Shown: one piece after another, positions 14,721 to 27,300 of the stretch
Position numbering within the stretch: the first letter of the stretch is position 1
Layout: each line of letters begins with the position of its first letter
Source: Odontesthes bonariensis
Lineage: Eukaryota > Chordata > Actinopteri > Atheriniformes > Atherinopsidae
NCBI RefSeq assembly: GCF_027942865.1
Contig: NC_134525.1
Coordinates: 1,432,723-1,496,722, forward strand
Length of the DNA stretch: 64,000 nt
Direction of reading: 5' to 3'
Notes under the pieces: generated by a model
Seen by the model: the letters and a program-made list of their open reading frames with translations, nothing else
Told to the model about the DNA's origin: nothing
Database searches by the model: none
Made by a program: the position numbers and the translations under genes

Positions 14721-15852
14721 CAGGGTTGCCAACTTTTCCAAAAACCTTGGAGTGAGATGTCAGCGGGTCGGTTGGCGACACGCATCTCAGAAGTTGTTCC
14801 ACAGTACAGATATATATATATATATCTGTGTAGATATGATGTAGATACATGTATACATTTTATGAATATGCAATCATGCAGAGTGTGGGGCCTTCCTCTA
14901 GAAAATTTTGAATTTCTTAAATACAATTTCTTCCATTCTAGTCGATTTTAGGGTGACTAGTTAGACATGGTAAATCCTAAATTCACTTGAATCGAATAAC
15001 CCTACATTGCTGTAGTGAGACAGCGCTGCGTTACCAATCAGATTTGGCCTTGGCAGACCGACGTCACTGACGTACCGACTGACGTAATGACAGGCCGTTT
15101 CCAGCGAATCAACAATCAGAGAGGGATTAGACACTCTGCTGTGGCCAATCATGAGTTTAAGCATTCGGAAATTATAGAACGAGAGTGAAAAAAAATCAAC
15201 ACAGAAAGAAAAAATGATCTAGCGTGAGATTTCTTTGTTAAAGGTAGGGTAGGAGATCCTGGATTTTGAGTCCAGCGAAGCTGCATTTTGAAAATACACA
15301 GGTACCCTTTTCTTCACTTTCCCCCCGAAGGCACGCCTCTAGAGTACATGAACGCGCACGAGCACGAAGGTGCACGAGCGCTGTTCTGACAGCAACCATC
15401 GATCGTTGCCATATTTAGTATTTAGTTTATGCTAACTATACGTTTAATAATGCTAGGTGCTAGCCAAGCTGGCTCTAGTTTAGCTTCCTGCCAAGCTTCT
15501 GGGCGAGTAATTCGTTCACGGAGCAGGGTACGTGCACAGGGGGAAGGAGGGGGAGGGGGAGCAGATTGCAGTTTGATAGACGCATCAGAATCCAATCATT
15601 GTTAACGGTCCGTTCAGTATGATTGGATACTGTTTTTCCTAATTTGTACGTTCTAGAGGCCACTAAAACTTTTCATTTTTGTGTCAAAACTTTTAATTAA
15701 TTGGTTGCAATGGGGGTGTGAAGAGTATTTCAAGCAATATGTAAAAAAATGTTTCAGAAAAAGATCCCCTACCCTGCCTTTAAGTGTGAGAGCGTGACAC
15801 TAAGTCTGAAAGAGTGAGTGTCCCGGCAGGTGTGTGAGAGTTGGCAACCCTG
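14721..15852. mobile_element. hAT-like DNA transposon with a nested element
   Basis: Exact 14-bp inverted ends: CAGGGTTGCCAACT at 14721-14734 and AGTTGGCAACCCTG at 15839-15852. The 8 bases outside each end (CATTTACA and CAGCTACA) match at 6 of 8 positions, as expected for an aged 8-bp hAT target duplication. No transposase frame is visible, so it is non-autonomous. A second element sits inside it at 15242-15779. A palindromic (AT)n stretch is at about 14807-14828. Confidence 0.75.
15242..15779. mobile_element. Nested TTAA-target MITE
   Basis: Lies inside the hAT-like element. Ends are AGGTAGGGTAGGAGATC and the reverse complement of GATCCCCTACCCTGCCT, with TTAA immediately outside at 15238-15241 and 15780-15783. 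TTAA target duplication is typical of piggyBac-type elements. No transposase is encoded. Confidence 0.65.
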
Positions 15853-15936
15853 CAGCTACAGCATCTAAAAACCAGATCAGCCTCCACATGCAGGAAACTT
15901 GCAGGCCGGGGTTTCTGTGTAAGAATCAGTCAGCAG

Positions 15937-16206
15937 CCTCAGGGAGGAGCTCAGGGAGGAGCTCAGGGAGGAGCTCAGGGAGGAGCTCAGGGAGGAGCTC
16001 AGGGAGGAGCTCAGGGAGGAGCTCAGAGAGGAGCTCAGAGAGGAGCTCAGGGAGGAGCTCAGAGAGGAGCTCAGAGAGGAGCTCAGGGAGGAGCTCAGGG
16101 AGGAGCTCAGAGAGGAGCTCAGAGAGGAGCTCAGAGAGGAGCTCAGGGAGGAGCTCAGGGAGGAGCTCAGAGAGGAGCTCAGGGAGGAGCTCAGAGAGGA
16201 GCTCAG
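15937..16206. repeat. 12-bp minisatellite (GAGCTCAGGGAG)n
   Basis: About 22 copies of a 12-bp unit, GAGCTCAGGGAG or GAGCTCAGAGAG. Because the period is divisible by three, it keeps long frames open, giving artificial Gly-Gly-Ala-Gln or Ser-Ser-Gly-Arg peptides. It starts about 85 bases right of the hAT-like element. I do not regard it as coding. Confidence 0.95.
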
Positions 16207-17140
16207 GTCCGCAGGAGTTCTACCTGCAGATCTGCTCCAGTGAATGAAGCTCCAGAGTTAACGTGCTGCAGCAGGAAGTTTCTTCAGCTAAAGCACTGAA
16301 ATACGTCCCTGCGAGTCAAAAAACTGGGTTTGTGCTCAGAAGGAATCTGCAAACCTGTTGAATATGACTCTGGCCCCGTTTACACGATGGGAAGACGCAG
16401 ATATTTTCCTCTCATTTACACCAAAACCCCGTTTTTAATCACAGAAAACGATTATTTCTAAAACCTCCGACCAAAGTGGAGATTTCTGATAACGCCGGTT
16501 ATGTGTTGCCGTGTCAACGGGGAGAAACGGCGTTTTAGGTTCTTAAACGTCACATTATGCGCCAGAAAAAGCTCAACGTCATGCGAGCGCCTTGCTTACA
16601 GTTTGTTTGGGTGCTGATCAGGATCATAAAGGGATTCTATAATCCGTTGATCTGGTTTGAGCCATACTGAATAAACACTGACACACGTCTTCATTTTTCA
16701 GACATTTTACTTCTGACGAGATCTGACACTTGACAGACACAAAATCAAATTTTGTGTTTGTCATTAATCCAGAAAAAGTCGCTCGTGTTATTTGTTGGTG
16801 TCGATTCTGAGGCTTCTGATTGGCTGGCATGGCTTTGTTCCTTCCGACAGGTTTGGCACAGTTATTATGGCGCTTGACGGCATATTTATGCGGGTTGATG
16901 TAAATGACAAGTTTTTTGAAAACGATGTTGTGTGCACGATGTTATTATTGAAAACGGAGGGGGGGGAAATATCCGTTTCTCTAAATCTATGTGTAAATGT
17001 GGCCTGTGTTTCCCTGAAATATGCAGCAGGAGAAGAGTGACGACAGAGCGGCTCAGCCAGAAGTGTTCTACCTTAGGGCTGAAGCCTCAAAGCATGTTCT
17101 CAAGAGCAATCAGAAGAAATAAGAAGAATTACAACTCGTC
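16207..17140. other. Intergenic DNA, nothing firm
   Basis: Small frames at 16792-17040 and 16932-17165 (plus) and 16624-16830 (minus) show no recognisable family. It may contain degraded transposon sequence. No gene or RNA is supported. Confidence 0.35.
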
Positions 17141-17372
17141 ACAGAATTCAAGAACCTCGGCGTGATACTTGATTCCACTTTGACCTTCAAGTATCATATT
17201 AAAAAACTGGCCAATACTGTAAAATGTAACCTTAAAGCTTTTTTAACACTCGGTGCTGCCAGAATGTTTCTCCATTCAATGATTTTATCTCACATTGAAT
17301 ACTTGCATCACAAGTTGTTCTCTCACCAATGTAGATTATAATGACAATAAAGGCGATTCTGATTCTGATTCT
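17140..17372 (+). mobile_element. LINE C-terminal fragment with (GATTCT)n tail
   Basis: A broken plus-strand frame reads as the region after the reverse-transcriptase core of a non-LTR element (NLGVILDSTLTF, then a HIKKLANTVK-type string). It runs into an AATAAA-containing end and a GATTCTGATTCTGATTCTT tail near 17350-17372. The tail is the landing site of the L1-like insertion to its right. Confidence 0.6.
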
Positions 17373-18425
17373 TTTTTTTTTTTTTAATACTTTATTGCAA
17401 GTTTCACACGGTCATAGAAACATTTCTTTTGATTGCAGTTCCATCTTGCAAACATTTTTTTTTTTTTTTGTCCATAAAGAATGGTAACAAGTGAAGTAAA
17501 CTGATAAGTGCCGGGGAGAAATAAAAGGAAAAATAAAATCCAACGGCTTTCATATATTGTTCAATAAGGGGGAGGGGCAAGAAGAAAAATAAATAAATAA
17601 ATAAATAAATAAAAGGAAAAAGAAAAGAAAAGAGGAAAGAGCCCAATATTTTAGTAGATAGGTAGATCATAAATGTGTGTGTGCCCCATGTGCGTGTATG
17701 CGTGGGGGTATGGGTTGGTAGGTGGATGCTTTGTTTTAATTATATTTATTTCAATCTGTTCTGTAAAAATAGCTTGTTATTTTAAATGTTATGCTATTTG
17801 GATATAGTTTATACCATTTATGTAATTGATTTCTGGAGCGTAAAGTAAGTTTCTCCATATTCAAAATATTTTCTATTATATTATACCAATTATCAAGGTT
17901 TGGTGGTATTGGTTGTTTCCACTCTTTTGTTATTTGTTTTATTGCAGAAATACGCAATATATGGAATAACTTTTGATTTGTTGGTTTAATTTTACTTGAG
18001 ATGTTAGTGCCTAAAAGGTTCTCTACAGTCAGGGATTGTTTTATACCCAAGATGTATTTCACAGCTTTTTCAAATCCTTCCCAGAATGTGTTTAATACTG
18101 GACATAAAAAATCTGTGACTGTAGTTTGCTCTTTGTTCTCCACAGTTCCTCCAGCAATTTGTCCCTGTTTGCGTTCGGCTACATTTCTCCGGTGTAATGA
18201 AAAATCTCTGTTGTTTTTTCCATGCAAATTCATTCCAATATCTTGATTGTGTCATTTTTATATTTCCTTTTAGTGAATCTGACCAGTTTTCCATTGTGAT
18301 GTCAATATTCAATTCCTCTTCCCATTTTTGTTTTACTTCCATTTTAACACTGGTAAGTTTTGTAATATTTTATATATTTTTGAAAGCTTACCGTTGCCTG
18401 TGAATCTGTTATCCCCTAAATATTG
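17373..18425 (-). mobile_element. L1-like LINE 3' end, minus strand
   Basis: On the minus strand a frame at 17751-18233, with overlapping frames to 18342, resembles the C-terminal region of fish L1 ORF2 (FWEGFEKAVKYILG and a KWYKLYP segment). Downstream on that strand is a 3' UTR containing (AAAT)n at about 17590-17615 and an AATAAAG followed by a poly-A run at about 17371-17395. It is flanked by GATTCTGATTCT-type sequence on both sides (about 17355-17372 and 18425-18443). Frames are interrupted, so it is dead. Confidence 0.7.
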
Positions 18426-19318
18426 GATTAATTCTGATTCTGATGTATTTTCTTTCCTGTGTATTTGCCTGCCGAGGGACTACGGATGAAAACTAGCTTT
18501 GTAGCTATAATCCGGCATATTTACATTTGTTTTTATACTGATGTTCATTAATGTGCATTGTCCCTGTTCAAATAAATAAATAAATTAAAAAAAAAACAGT
18601 GAACTGACAGCTTTGCGACCCTCTCGCTTCTGCCCCAGCTGGTGAACAAGAACCTTAAACTCGACCCTTTCCTGCCTCAGGCCTGGACATGTTTATCCCC
18701 CCCCTGCCCCCCCCCACAGCGCCTGCTGGAGGTCTCCACGGGGGGGAACCCACCTGGATCACATCACCTGTAAACAGGAGAGATGAAATCCCGCCACAAC
18801 CAAACTGGAGGTTCTGTCCGTGACATTTATGAACAGAATAAGTGAGCAAAACACTGCAAAAACAAAGAAAAACCTCTCAGCTTTGAAGCAGAAACACCAT
18901 GAAGGACACAGTTGGACGTTCTCCAAGTCCAAAAACACACGTGAAGACAAACTCCCACATCCTCCAAACCCTTCTGAAGGTAAAGAGCTGCTCCAGGAAA
19001 ACTCTGGACCTCTGTGGAACCTCTGTGGAACCAGATGTTTTAGCTGTGGCATGTAGAATAAAGTGAGTTTGAGGACACTTTAAGGTCGTGTTTGCTTATT
19101 CTTCCACTTTGATTTGAACATCCCGCGTTACTTTCTGTTTGGACTCTTCCTGGCTTTAACACACTGCATCATCCTGAAGGTTTTTATCTCTTACAGCGTC
19201 TCAAACCCACCGGCGGGCTTTTGGAGAGTCAAAGAATCGGGTCGTTTGCCTCTTTAAAACAAAGAAAAACTTTGCTCTGGATGCAGTTCAGCCGCTTTAT
19301 TTCTGCTGAAGGACACCA
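18426..19318. other. LINE tail remnants and unassigned DNA
   Basis: At 18440-18590, a segment with ACTACGGATGAAAACTAGC, ending in (AAAT)n and poly-A, resembles the 3' end of a fish LINE and is probably the displaced end of the element cut by the L1 insertion. The remainder, to 19318, has a C/G-rich stretch at 18690-18750 and no recognisable gene. Confidence 0.45.
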
Positions 19319-19878
19319 CACTGCAAAAAGCTTTCAAAAACAAGAAAAAAAAGTACAAACATTAGGTGTATTTTGCTTAAAAAACGCAAAATTATCTGCC
19401 AATGGAAGAAGATGTGGCTTGTCAAGATTTTTCGAAACAAGTAAAAATATCTAATCTCAATTAACCCACAACTACCTTAGAATTAGTGTATTTTAACTAA
19501 TAACAAGTACATTTTTCTTGATTCTAATTAAATACACGTGGCCTATTTTCTCAATATATTGTAAAATATTCTTGAATTAAGTAAATGCTAGAGCCATTAT
19601 CTTGACATAGTGGTATGCACTGGGCCTTATATTTCTTGAAACCAGCTTGGAAACTGTTGATATTCTAGCTTCAAGCATGTACAACTTACTCAAAACAGGT
19701 CATAACATCTCAGTAACAAGCTGTAATATATTATTTAGATAATTAAGGACAGAAACAAGTGAAGCAGTCTAACATAAAAACTGCTTACTAAGAAGAACCA
19801 TCTTATCGGACAAAAAATAAGCATATATCCCTTTGAGCTGAGATATTTCTTTTTACTTAGATTTCACTTTTTGCAGTG
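19319..19878. mobile_element. MITE with CACTGCAAAAAG ends
   Basis: Perfect 12-bp inverted ends: CACTGCAAAAAG at 19319-19330 and CTTTTTGCAGTG at 19867-19878, enclosing about 560 AT-rich bases without a transposase frame. This terminal sequence is common in fish MITEs. A clear target duplication is not visible. Confidence 0.75.
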
Positions 19879-20545
19879 CAGATGTTGCAGCTCGAGCTTT
19901 CTACATGCAGATGTGCATCAGGATTAAAGGTGGCAGCTTTCTTCCCGTCTGCGTCACCTGTATTTGCAGGTGGAATCAAGCTAATCGACTGAGAGCTTTC
20001 AGTGGGAAACGATGTGCGTGACAAACAGAGAGAAACATGGAAAACACGAGGCTGATGGCTCGCAGGAATCCCGTTCGCTTCCCTTTTCCTGCTGCTGATG
20101 TAGAGTCTGAGAAGCTAAAACACCCTGAGAGGAGGAAGAGCAGCAAACAAAGGCAGAGGAGCAGATTAGTGATGGAGAGGAGAGGGTAAACTAATGAGCC
20201 CTGATGGCTTAAAGAACAGGTCCAGGATTAAACTCAGAGTGTGATCGATGTGACGGGTGAGAACGTCCCGAGGCTTTAAAATCACACGGAAGCATCAAAT
20301 CATTAATAATTCATTTGTTCTGAACATTTTATTCACTTTCTCAAGGATGTTTCTGTTTGTTTCCCTCTTTATTTAAAGCTTTCATGAATTCTCTTTGTCG
20401 TTTAATCAGTTTACTGTATTATTGCTGTTATCAGGATACAACTTTAAACACTGTCCTACTGCTCAGATATATTTCAATGTTTCTGTTGTTTTTCGCATTT
20501 GTTCTAAGTGTGCAACACAAAGAAAGATTTTGTTCTGGAGTTTAT
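19879..20545. other. Intergenic DNA before the 32-bp array
   Basis: Nothing recognised at 19879-20430. From about 20490, the sequence leading into the array may be the remnant of the same hAT element seen whole at 39691-40983, because the array and the segment after it match that element. No left terminal repeat is visible here. Confidence 0.35.
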
Positions 20546-22332
20546 GGGGTGAGAGCAGCAAACTACAGGCTTTTATTTTGTGAAAGTCTGTTGCTCAGAG
20601 GCTTTTATTTTGTGAAAGTCTGTTGCTCACATGCTTTTATTTTTGTAAAAGTCTGTTACTCACAGGCTTTTATTTTGTAAAAGTCTGTTGCTCACAGGCT
20701 TTTATTTTGTAAAAGTCTGCTGCTCACAGGCTTTTATTTTGTGAAAGTCTGTTGCTCACAGGCTTTTATTTTGTAAAAGTCTGCTGCTCACAGGCTTTTA
20801 TTTTGTGAAAGTCTGTTGCTCACAGGCTTTTATTTTGTAAAAGTCTGCTGCTCACAGGCTTTTATTTTGTGAAAGTCTGTTGCTCAGAGGCTTTTATTTT
20901 GTAAAAGTCTGTTGTTCACAGGCTTTTATTTTGTAAAAGTCTGTTGTTCACAGGCTTTTATTTTGTAAAAGTCTGCTGCTCACAGGCTTTTATTTTGTGA
21001 AAGTCTGCTGCTCACAGGCTTTTATTTTGTGAAAGTCTGTTGCTCACAGGCTTTTATTTTGTAAAAGTCTGCTGCTCACAGGCTTTTATTTTGTGAAAGT
21101 CTGTTGCTCACAGGCTTTTATTTTTGTAAAAGTCTGTTACTCACAGGCTTTTATTTTGTAAAAGTCTGTTGTTCACAGGCTTTTATTTTGTAAAAGTCTG
21201 TTGTTCACAGGCTTTTATTTTGTAAAAGTCTGTTGTTCACAGGCTTTTATTTTGTAAAAGTCTGTTGCTCACAGGCTTTTATTTTGTGAAAGTCTGTTGC
21301 TCAGAGGCTTTTATTTTGTAAAAGTCTGTTGCTCACAGGCTTTTATTTTGTAAAAGTCTGTTGCTCACAGGCTTTTATTTTTGTAAAAGTCTGTTACTCA
21401 CAGGCTTTTATTTTGTGAAAGTCTGTTGCTCACATGCTTTTATTTTTGTAAAAGTCTGTTACTCACAGGCTTTTATTTTGTAAAAGTCTGTTGCTCACAG
21501 GCTTTTATTTTGTAAAAGTCTGCTGCTCACAGGCTTTTATTTTGTGAAAGTCTGTTGCTCACAGGCTTTTATTTTGTAAAAGTCTGCTGCTCACAGGCTT
21601 TTATTTTGTGAAAGTCTGTTGCTCACAGGCTTTTATTTTGTAAAAGTCTGCTGCTCACAGGCTTTTATTTTGTGAAAGTCTGTTGCTCAGAGGCTTTTAT
21701 TTTGTAAAAGTCTGTTGCTCACAGGCTTTTATTTTGTAAAAGTCTGTTGCTCACAGGCTTTTATTTTTGTAAAAGTCTGTTACTCACAGGCTTTTATTTT
21801 GTAAAAGTCTGTTGTTCACAGGCTTTTATTTTGTAAAAGTCTGTTGTTCACAGGCTTTTATTTTATAAAAGTCTGTTGTTCACAGGCTTTTATTTTGTAA
21901 AAGTCTGTTGCTCACAGGCTTTTATTTTGTGAAAGTCTGTTGCTCAGAGGCTTTTATTTTGTAAAAGTCTGTTGCTCACAGGCTTTTATTTTGTAAAAGT
22001 CTGTTGCTCACAGGCTTTTATTTTTGTAAAAGTCTGTTACTCACAGGCTTTTATTTTGTAAAAGTCTGTTGTTCACAGGCTTTTATTTTGTAAAAGTCTG
22101 TTGTTCACAGGCTTTTATTTTGTAAAAGTCTGCTGCTCACAGGCTTTTATTTTGTAAAAGTCTGTTGCTCACAGGCTTTTATTTTGTAAAAGTCTGCTGC
22201 TCACAGGCTTTTATTTTGTAAAAGTCTGTTGCTCACAGGCTTTTATTTTGTAAAAGTCTGTTGCTCACAGGCTTTTATTTTGTAAAAGTCTGTTGCTCAC
22301 AGGCTTTTATTTTGTAAAAGTCTGTTGCTCAT
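20546..22332. repeat. 32-bp minisatellite, block 1
   Basis: About 55 copies of a 32-bp unit made of GTAAAAGTCTGTTGCTCAC followed by AGGCTTTTATTTT. Variants alternate GTAAAAG/GTGAAAG and TTGCTC/CTGCTC/TTGTTC. Groups of variants recur in the same order, showing block duplication. The same unit forms block 2 at 40025-40500 inside a hAT element. The segment just after this block (22330-22372, GATTAATTAGATTAAACAT then GCCCAGC) matches the right end of that hAT. Confidence 0.96.
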
Positions 22333-22372
22333 GATTAATTAGATTAAACATTTTAATTGTTGCCCAGCTCTA
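22333..22372. mobile_element. hAT right-end fragment beside minisatellite block 1
   Basis: Matches the right end of the hAT element at 40938-40983 (GATTAATTAGATTAAACAT and a GTTGCCCRGCYCT-type terminus). This shows that block 1 was also part of such an element, whose left end is lost. Confidence 0.6.
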
Positions 22373-22779
22373 GTTTTATGACATCATGTTGTATATTTGA
22401 ATCTTTTGCACCGTGACGTCCCTGCTGTTGGAGCCGTCAGAACCTGCATCCATCTGTTTTATGAGCTTTTGTTGCGGTGACAGCTGCAGGCAGGTGGCGC
22501 CCCCTGCTGGTCAACAACATGAACTCCACAGACGGATCACAGTGTGTCACACTTTCTATAGCAAGAAAACACCTTCTCACAGCTGCTTTTCCCTCCGTGG
22601 CTCCTCTTTAGCTGCATGTTTCCTTCTCTGTATCCTGATTAAAAGCCGTTTCCATCTGTTTGCTGAAGCTCTGTGATGAGGCACTGAAGCTCAATAAAAA
22701 AAAATCACACTTTGATTTCAGCTCAAAGGAAACGCCGCTGAAGTTGGCATCCGATTCGCCAATTAAAGGGATGGGCATA

Positions 22780-23090
22780 AAGGGCCATTTCACTGCATTT
22801 TTTTGCATTTTGATCGCTATAAACTGGGTCCTGTATCGAAACTACAATAGTTAGACTGCTCAAATCTGGATGGAATTATTCTAAAGAGGCTGTAGATTCA
22901 TTAAAACCTTGTTTGGGATTTGTGAAACCTTTTTCTGATTTGTAAAAATGCAGAACAGGGCCATTTTACTGCTTTTTTTTGCATTTTGATCGCTATAAAC
23001 TGGGTCCTGTATCGAAACTACAATAGTTAGACTGCTCAAATCTGGATGGAATTATTCTAAAGAGGGTACAGAGTCTTTAAAACATTGTTT
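22780..23090. repeat. Tandem pair of a ~185-bp dispersed repeat
   Basis: The string TTTGATCGCTATAAACTGGG and the downstream CTACAATAGTTAGACTGCTC occur twice, about 185 bases apart. A diverged relative is at about 42200-42345. It is therefore a dispersed repeat, locally duplicated. No protein is encoded. Confidence 0.7.
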
Positions 23091-23545
23091 GAGATTTATG
23101 TTGGGCCTCTCTTTGATTGAACTGGTCTTTAAATGAGTGACGGAAGCACTTTAATCGGGACTGAATCGTACAGTAATCTCTGGTTTTGCACAGACCTGAG
23201 CTGTGTGTCTGTCCAACAGAAGGTGAGCTGATGCTGCAGAGCATCACTGGCCCCACATAAACATCTGAAATGTGTGAACCTGACGGAGACAACCTGACTC
23301 TAAATGTTGCATCCCTGGCCCCACAGTCTGAGGCCTGCTGACACCTCCTGGGTGTGTTTTACAGAGCAGCAGGTCATTGCATACGTCACTTTTTTACTGA
23401 CTTTGTGTTTGAATCAGGTCGCTGCAAAGCATGCAGGGAGATGTGATTGTCTCTCTCCCCTCTCTCTCTGTGGGAGTGGTCTCCTGCAGGTCACGTGGTC
23501 CGGGCCTTTGTTGATGTGATTCAGCGGAGAACGAACAGGAGGACA

Positions 23546-24330
23546 AAAAAAAAAAAAAAAAAAAAGTCCCGGTCCGACCCACCGACCGTTTCCGTCCACC
23601 TTCACCCGGCGCACACTCGCTCCGCTTCGGCCCGGATGCTACTGAGAGCCGCTTCGGACCTCCACCTGGTTCTGCTCCGCGCGGCGCTGCGCGGTCGCTT
23701 CTCCCCGCCGGTTTGAGAGCTCGGCAGCGCGGCTGGGGGATGGAGTCTGAGTCCGGGCTGTGAGCAGACTGCTTTCAGGGGGTGGCGGAGGTGTGGGGGT
23801 CGCTGTGTGAAGCCCCGGGCCCTGCGTTGCTTTGTTGTCCCGGGCTCCGCTTTGCGGCTTTCCTCGCGGCTTTCGCCTCGTTTTTCCCGGCCCGTTCCCC
23901 CATGGAGCCGCTCTCCTGAGACCCTGCGGGACTTTTAGGGAAACACATGGACAAAAGCAGCATCTGAGGCTGCCTGTGGCCGCAGCTTTTTATTGTCTTC
24001 TTGTTCTGCGGTGTTGTTTGTTTCCTCTGCAGGAGAACCACAGAAAGACATTTCAAATCATCCTTTTTATCCATCTTTATTCCTCCCGCTGCTCAGTCCT
24101 CAGTCCGCCCGCATCTAGCTCCATCTGTCCCTGCCTCCATCATGGCTCCGCGCCGGTCCTCCTGGTCCCGCTGCCTGCTGCTTCTGCCGGTCCTGCTGCT
24201 GCTTCTCCCCGCCGCCCGGAGCTCCTTCCCCCGCGGCGGCGGCTCGGACTGCGGCCCCGGGAAGGCCGCTGACTGCCCAGGTGAGTCACCGCGGCCTCCG
24301 CGGCGCGTCACACACCTGCACGCACACCTG
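23546..24330 (+). promoter_or_regulatory. tmeff1: CpG-rich promoter and 5' UTR region of tmeff1
   Basis: Base composition changes sharply after a poly-A run at about 23546-23566: the next 750 bases are GC- and CpG-rich, extend across the start codon and fade in intron 1. This is the usual form of a vertebrate CpG-island promoter. No TATA box is evident. A possible splice acceptor in the 5' UTR (TTTCCTCTGCAG, ending about 24032) could mark a non-coding first exon. The exact start site cannot be read from sequence. Confidence 0.6.
24142..24280 (+). CDS. tmeff1: tmeff1 coding exon 1: signal peptide
   Basis: Begins at an ATG in good context (CCATCATGG). It encodes a basic start followed by an uninterrupted leucine-rich core ([12 protein letters not shown]), then ARSSF, a typical signal peptide with likely cleavage around residues 25-28. 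A Gly/Cys-rich stretch follows. It ends CCCAG before GTGAGT, leaving one base of the next codon. Upstream ATGs in the same frame lie in the CpG-rich UTR and do not lead with a signal peptide. Confidence 0.9.
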
Positions 24331-27300
24331 AGGCCAAAGGTCAGAGGTCATTTTCTCCGCTCCTGGGTGCAGCCAATCACGTGATCCAGCGCTCGTTACC
24401 TTTTCCATCTTTGTGTGTTTTTTTTCTGTTGTCATGGCGACCCGCCGGAGGATAAAACAAGGCGCGTGCACACCTCAATGATGGAGTGATAGGGCAGCTG
24501 TCACCATGGCAACAGGGAGGTCGATAAGCGCACCTGTGTGATGTAATGAGACTGAACAGATGTTTAACCTGCTGGAGCTGCTCTGATGTGTGTGCGTGTG
24601 CACGTGTGAGCGTGCACGTGCATGTGACGTGCACGTGCTGACCACCCCTCACTGACCTGCTCTATTCTCGGGTTAATTACAGGCTGGAGAAGCAGGGCGA
24701 GGTTAAACCATGTGTGACTGTACTGGCAGATTTATAGCAGCTGGAGGGGGGCTGCTGGCCAAATGTGGCCCCCAGACACAGAAAGGCTCCCAGAAGCTGC
24801 TGTGACTGGTGAAAAAAAAAGGATGGACGCCCTCAGGCAGCCTCAGATCTGTCCATAAATCCAGGTGGCCGTTACGTCCCGAGTTACGTCCTGAGCTACG
24901 TCCTGAGTTACGTCCCGAGTTACGTCCAGAGTTACGTCCTGAGTTACGTCCTGAGTTACGTCCAGAGTTACGTCCAGAGTTACGTCCAGAGTTACGTCCT
25001 GAGTTAACCCGAGTTACGTCCCGAGTTACGTCCTGAGTTACGTCCAGAGTTACGTCCCGAGTTACGTCCCGAGTTACGTCCCGAGTTACGTCCAGAGTTA
25101 CGTCCTGAGTTAACCCGAGTTACGTCCCGAGTTACGTCCCGAGTTACGTCCTGAGTTACGTCCTGAGTTACGTCCTGAGTTAACCCGAGTTACGTCCCGA
25201 GTTACGTCCTGAGTTACGTCCAGAGTTACATCCAGAGTTACGTCCCGAGTTACGTCCCGAGTTACTTCCAGAGTTACGTCCTGAGTTAACCCGAGTTACG
25301 TCCCGAGTTACGTCCTGAGTTACGTCCAGAGTTACGTCCCGAGTTACGTCCCGAGTTACGTCCCGAGTTACGTCCCGAGTTACGTCCCGAGTTACGTCCC
25401 GAGTTACGTCCCGAGTTACTTCCAGAGTTACGTCCTGAGTTAACCCGAGTTACGTCCCGAGTTACGTCCTGAGTTACGTCCAGAGTTACGTCCCGAGTTA
25501 CGTCCCGAGTTACGTCCTGAGTTACGTCCAGAGTTACGTCCTGAGTTAACCCGAGTTACGTCCCGAGTTACGTCCCGAGTTACTTCCAGAGTTACGTCCT
25601 GAGTTAACCCGAGTTACGTCCCGAGTTACGTCCTGAGTTACGTCCAGAGTTACGTCCCGAGTTACGTCCCGAGTTACGTCCCGAGTTACGTCCCGAGTTA
25701 CGTCCCGAGTTACGTCCTGAGTTACATCCTGAGTTACGTCCAAAATTACGTCCTGAGTTACGTCCTGAGTTACGTCCTGAGTTACGTCCTGAGTTACGTC
25801 CAGAGTTACGTCCTGAGTTACGTCCCGAGTTACGTCCCGAGTTACGTCCAGAGTTACGTCCTGAGGTACACTCTGAGTTACGTCCTGAGTTACGTCCAGA
25901 GTTACGTCCAGAGTTACGTCCTGAGTTACGTCCTGAGTTACGTCCAGAGTTACGTCCTGAGGTACGTCCTGAGTTACGTCCTGAGTTACGTCCAGAGTTA
26001 CGTCCTGAGTTACATCCTGAGGTACACTCTGAGTTACGTCCTGAGTTACGTCCTGAGTTACATCCCGAGTTACGTCCTGAGTTACGTCCTGAGTTACGTC
26101 CTGAGTTACATCCCGAGTTACGTCCTGAGTTACATCCTGAGTTACATCCCGAGTTACGTCCTGAGTTACATCCTGAGTTACGTCCTGAGGTACACTCTGA
26201 GTTACGTCCCGAGTTACGTCCTGAGTTACGTCCTGAGTTACATCCCGAGTTACGTCCTGAGTTACATCCTGAGTTACGTCCTGAGGTACACTCTGAGTTA
26301 CGTCCTGAGTTACATCCTGAGTTACGTCCCGAGTTACGTCCTGAGTTACATCCTGAGTTACACTCTGAGTTACATCCTGAGTTACGTCCTGAGGTACACT
26401 CTGAGTTACGTCCTGAGTTACATCCTGAGTTACGTCCCGAGTTACGTCCTGAGTTACATCCTGAGTTACACTCTGAGTTACATCCTGAGTTACATCCTGA
26501 GTTACGTCCTGAGGTACACTCTGAGTTACGTCCTGAGTTACGTCCTGAGTTACATCCTGAGTTACGTCCCGAGTTACATCCAGAGTTACGTCCCGAGTTA
26601 CGTCCCGAGTTACGTCCAGAGTTACGTCCAGAGTTACGTCCAGAGTTACGTCCTGAGTTACGTCCAGAGTTACGTCCAGAGTTACGTCCAGAGTTACGTC
26701 CTGAGTTACGTCCTGAGTTACGTCCAGAGTTACGTCCAGAGTTACGTCCTGAGTTACGTCCAGAGTTACGTCCCGAGTTACGTCCCGAGTTACGTCCCGA
26801 GTTACGTCCAGAGTTACGTCCAGAGTTACGTCCAGAGTTACGTCCTGAGTTACGTCCAGAGTTACGTCCTGAGTTACGTCCAGAGTTACGTCCAGAGTTA
26901 CGTCCTGAGTTACGTCCAGAGTTACGTCCAGAGTTACGTCCCGAGTTACGTCCCGAGTTACGTCCCGAGTTACGTCCCGAGTTACGTCCCGAGTTACGTC
27001 CCGAGTTACGTCCAGAGTTACGTCCCGAGTTACGTCCAGAGTTACGTCCAGAGTTACGTCCAGAGTTACGTCCTGAGTTACGTCCAGAGTTACGTCCCGA
27101 GTTACATCCCGAGTTACGTCCCGAGTTACATCCTGAGGTACACTCTGAGTTACGTCCCGAGTTACATCCAGAGTTACGTCCCGAGTTACGTCCCGAGTTA
27201 CGTCCAGAGTTACGTCCAGAGTTACGTCCTGAGTTACGTCCTGAGTTACATCCTGAGTTACGTCCTGAGTTACGTCCAGAGTTACGTCCAGAGTTACGTC

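Noticed and set aside
15834..16299. Gly-Gly-Ala-Gln repeat protein
   Set aside because: Comes from a 12-bp minisatellite; begins inside a transposon end and has no homology outside the repeat.
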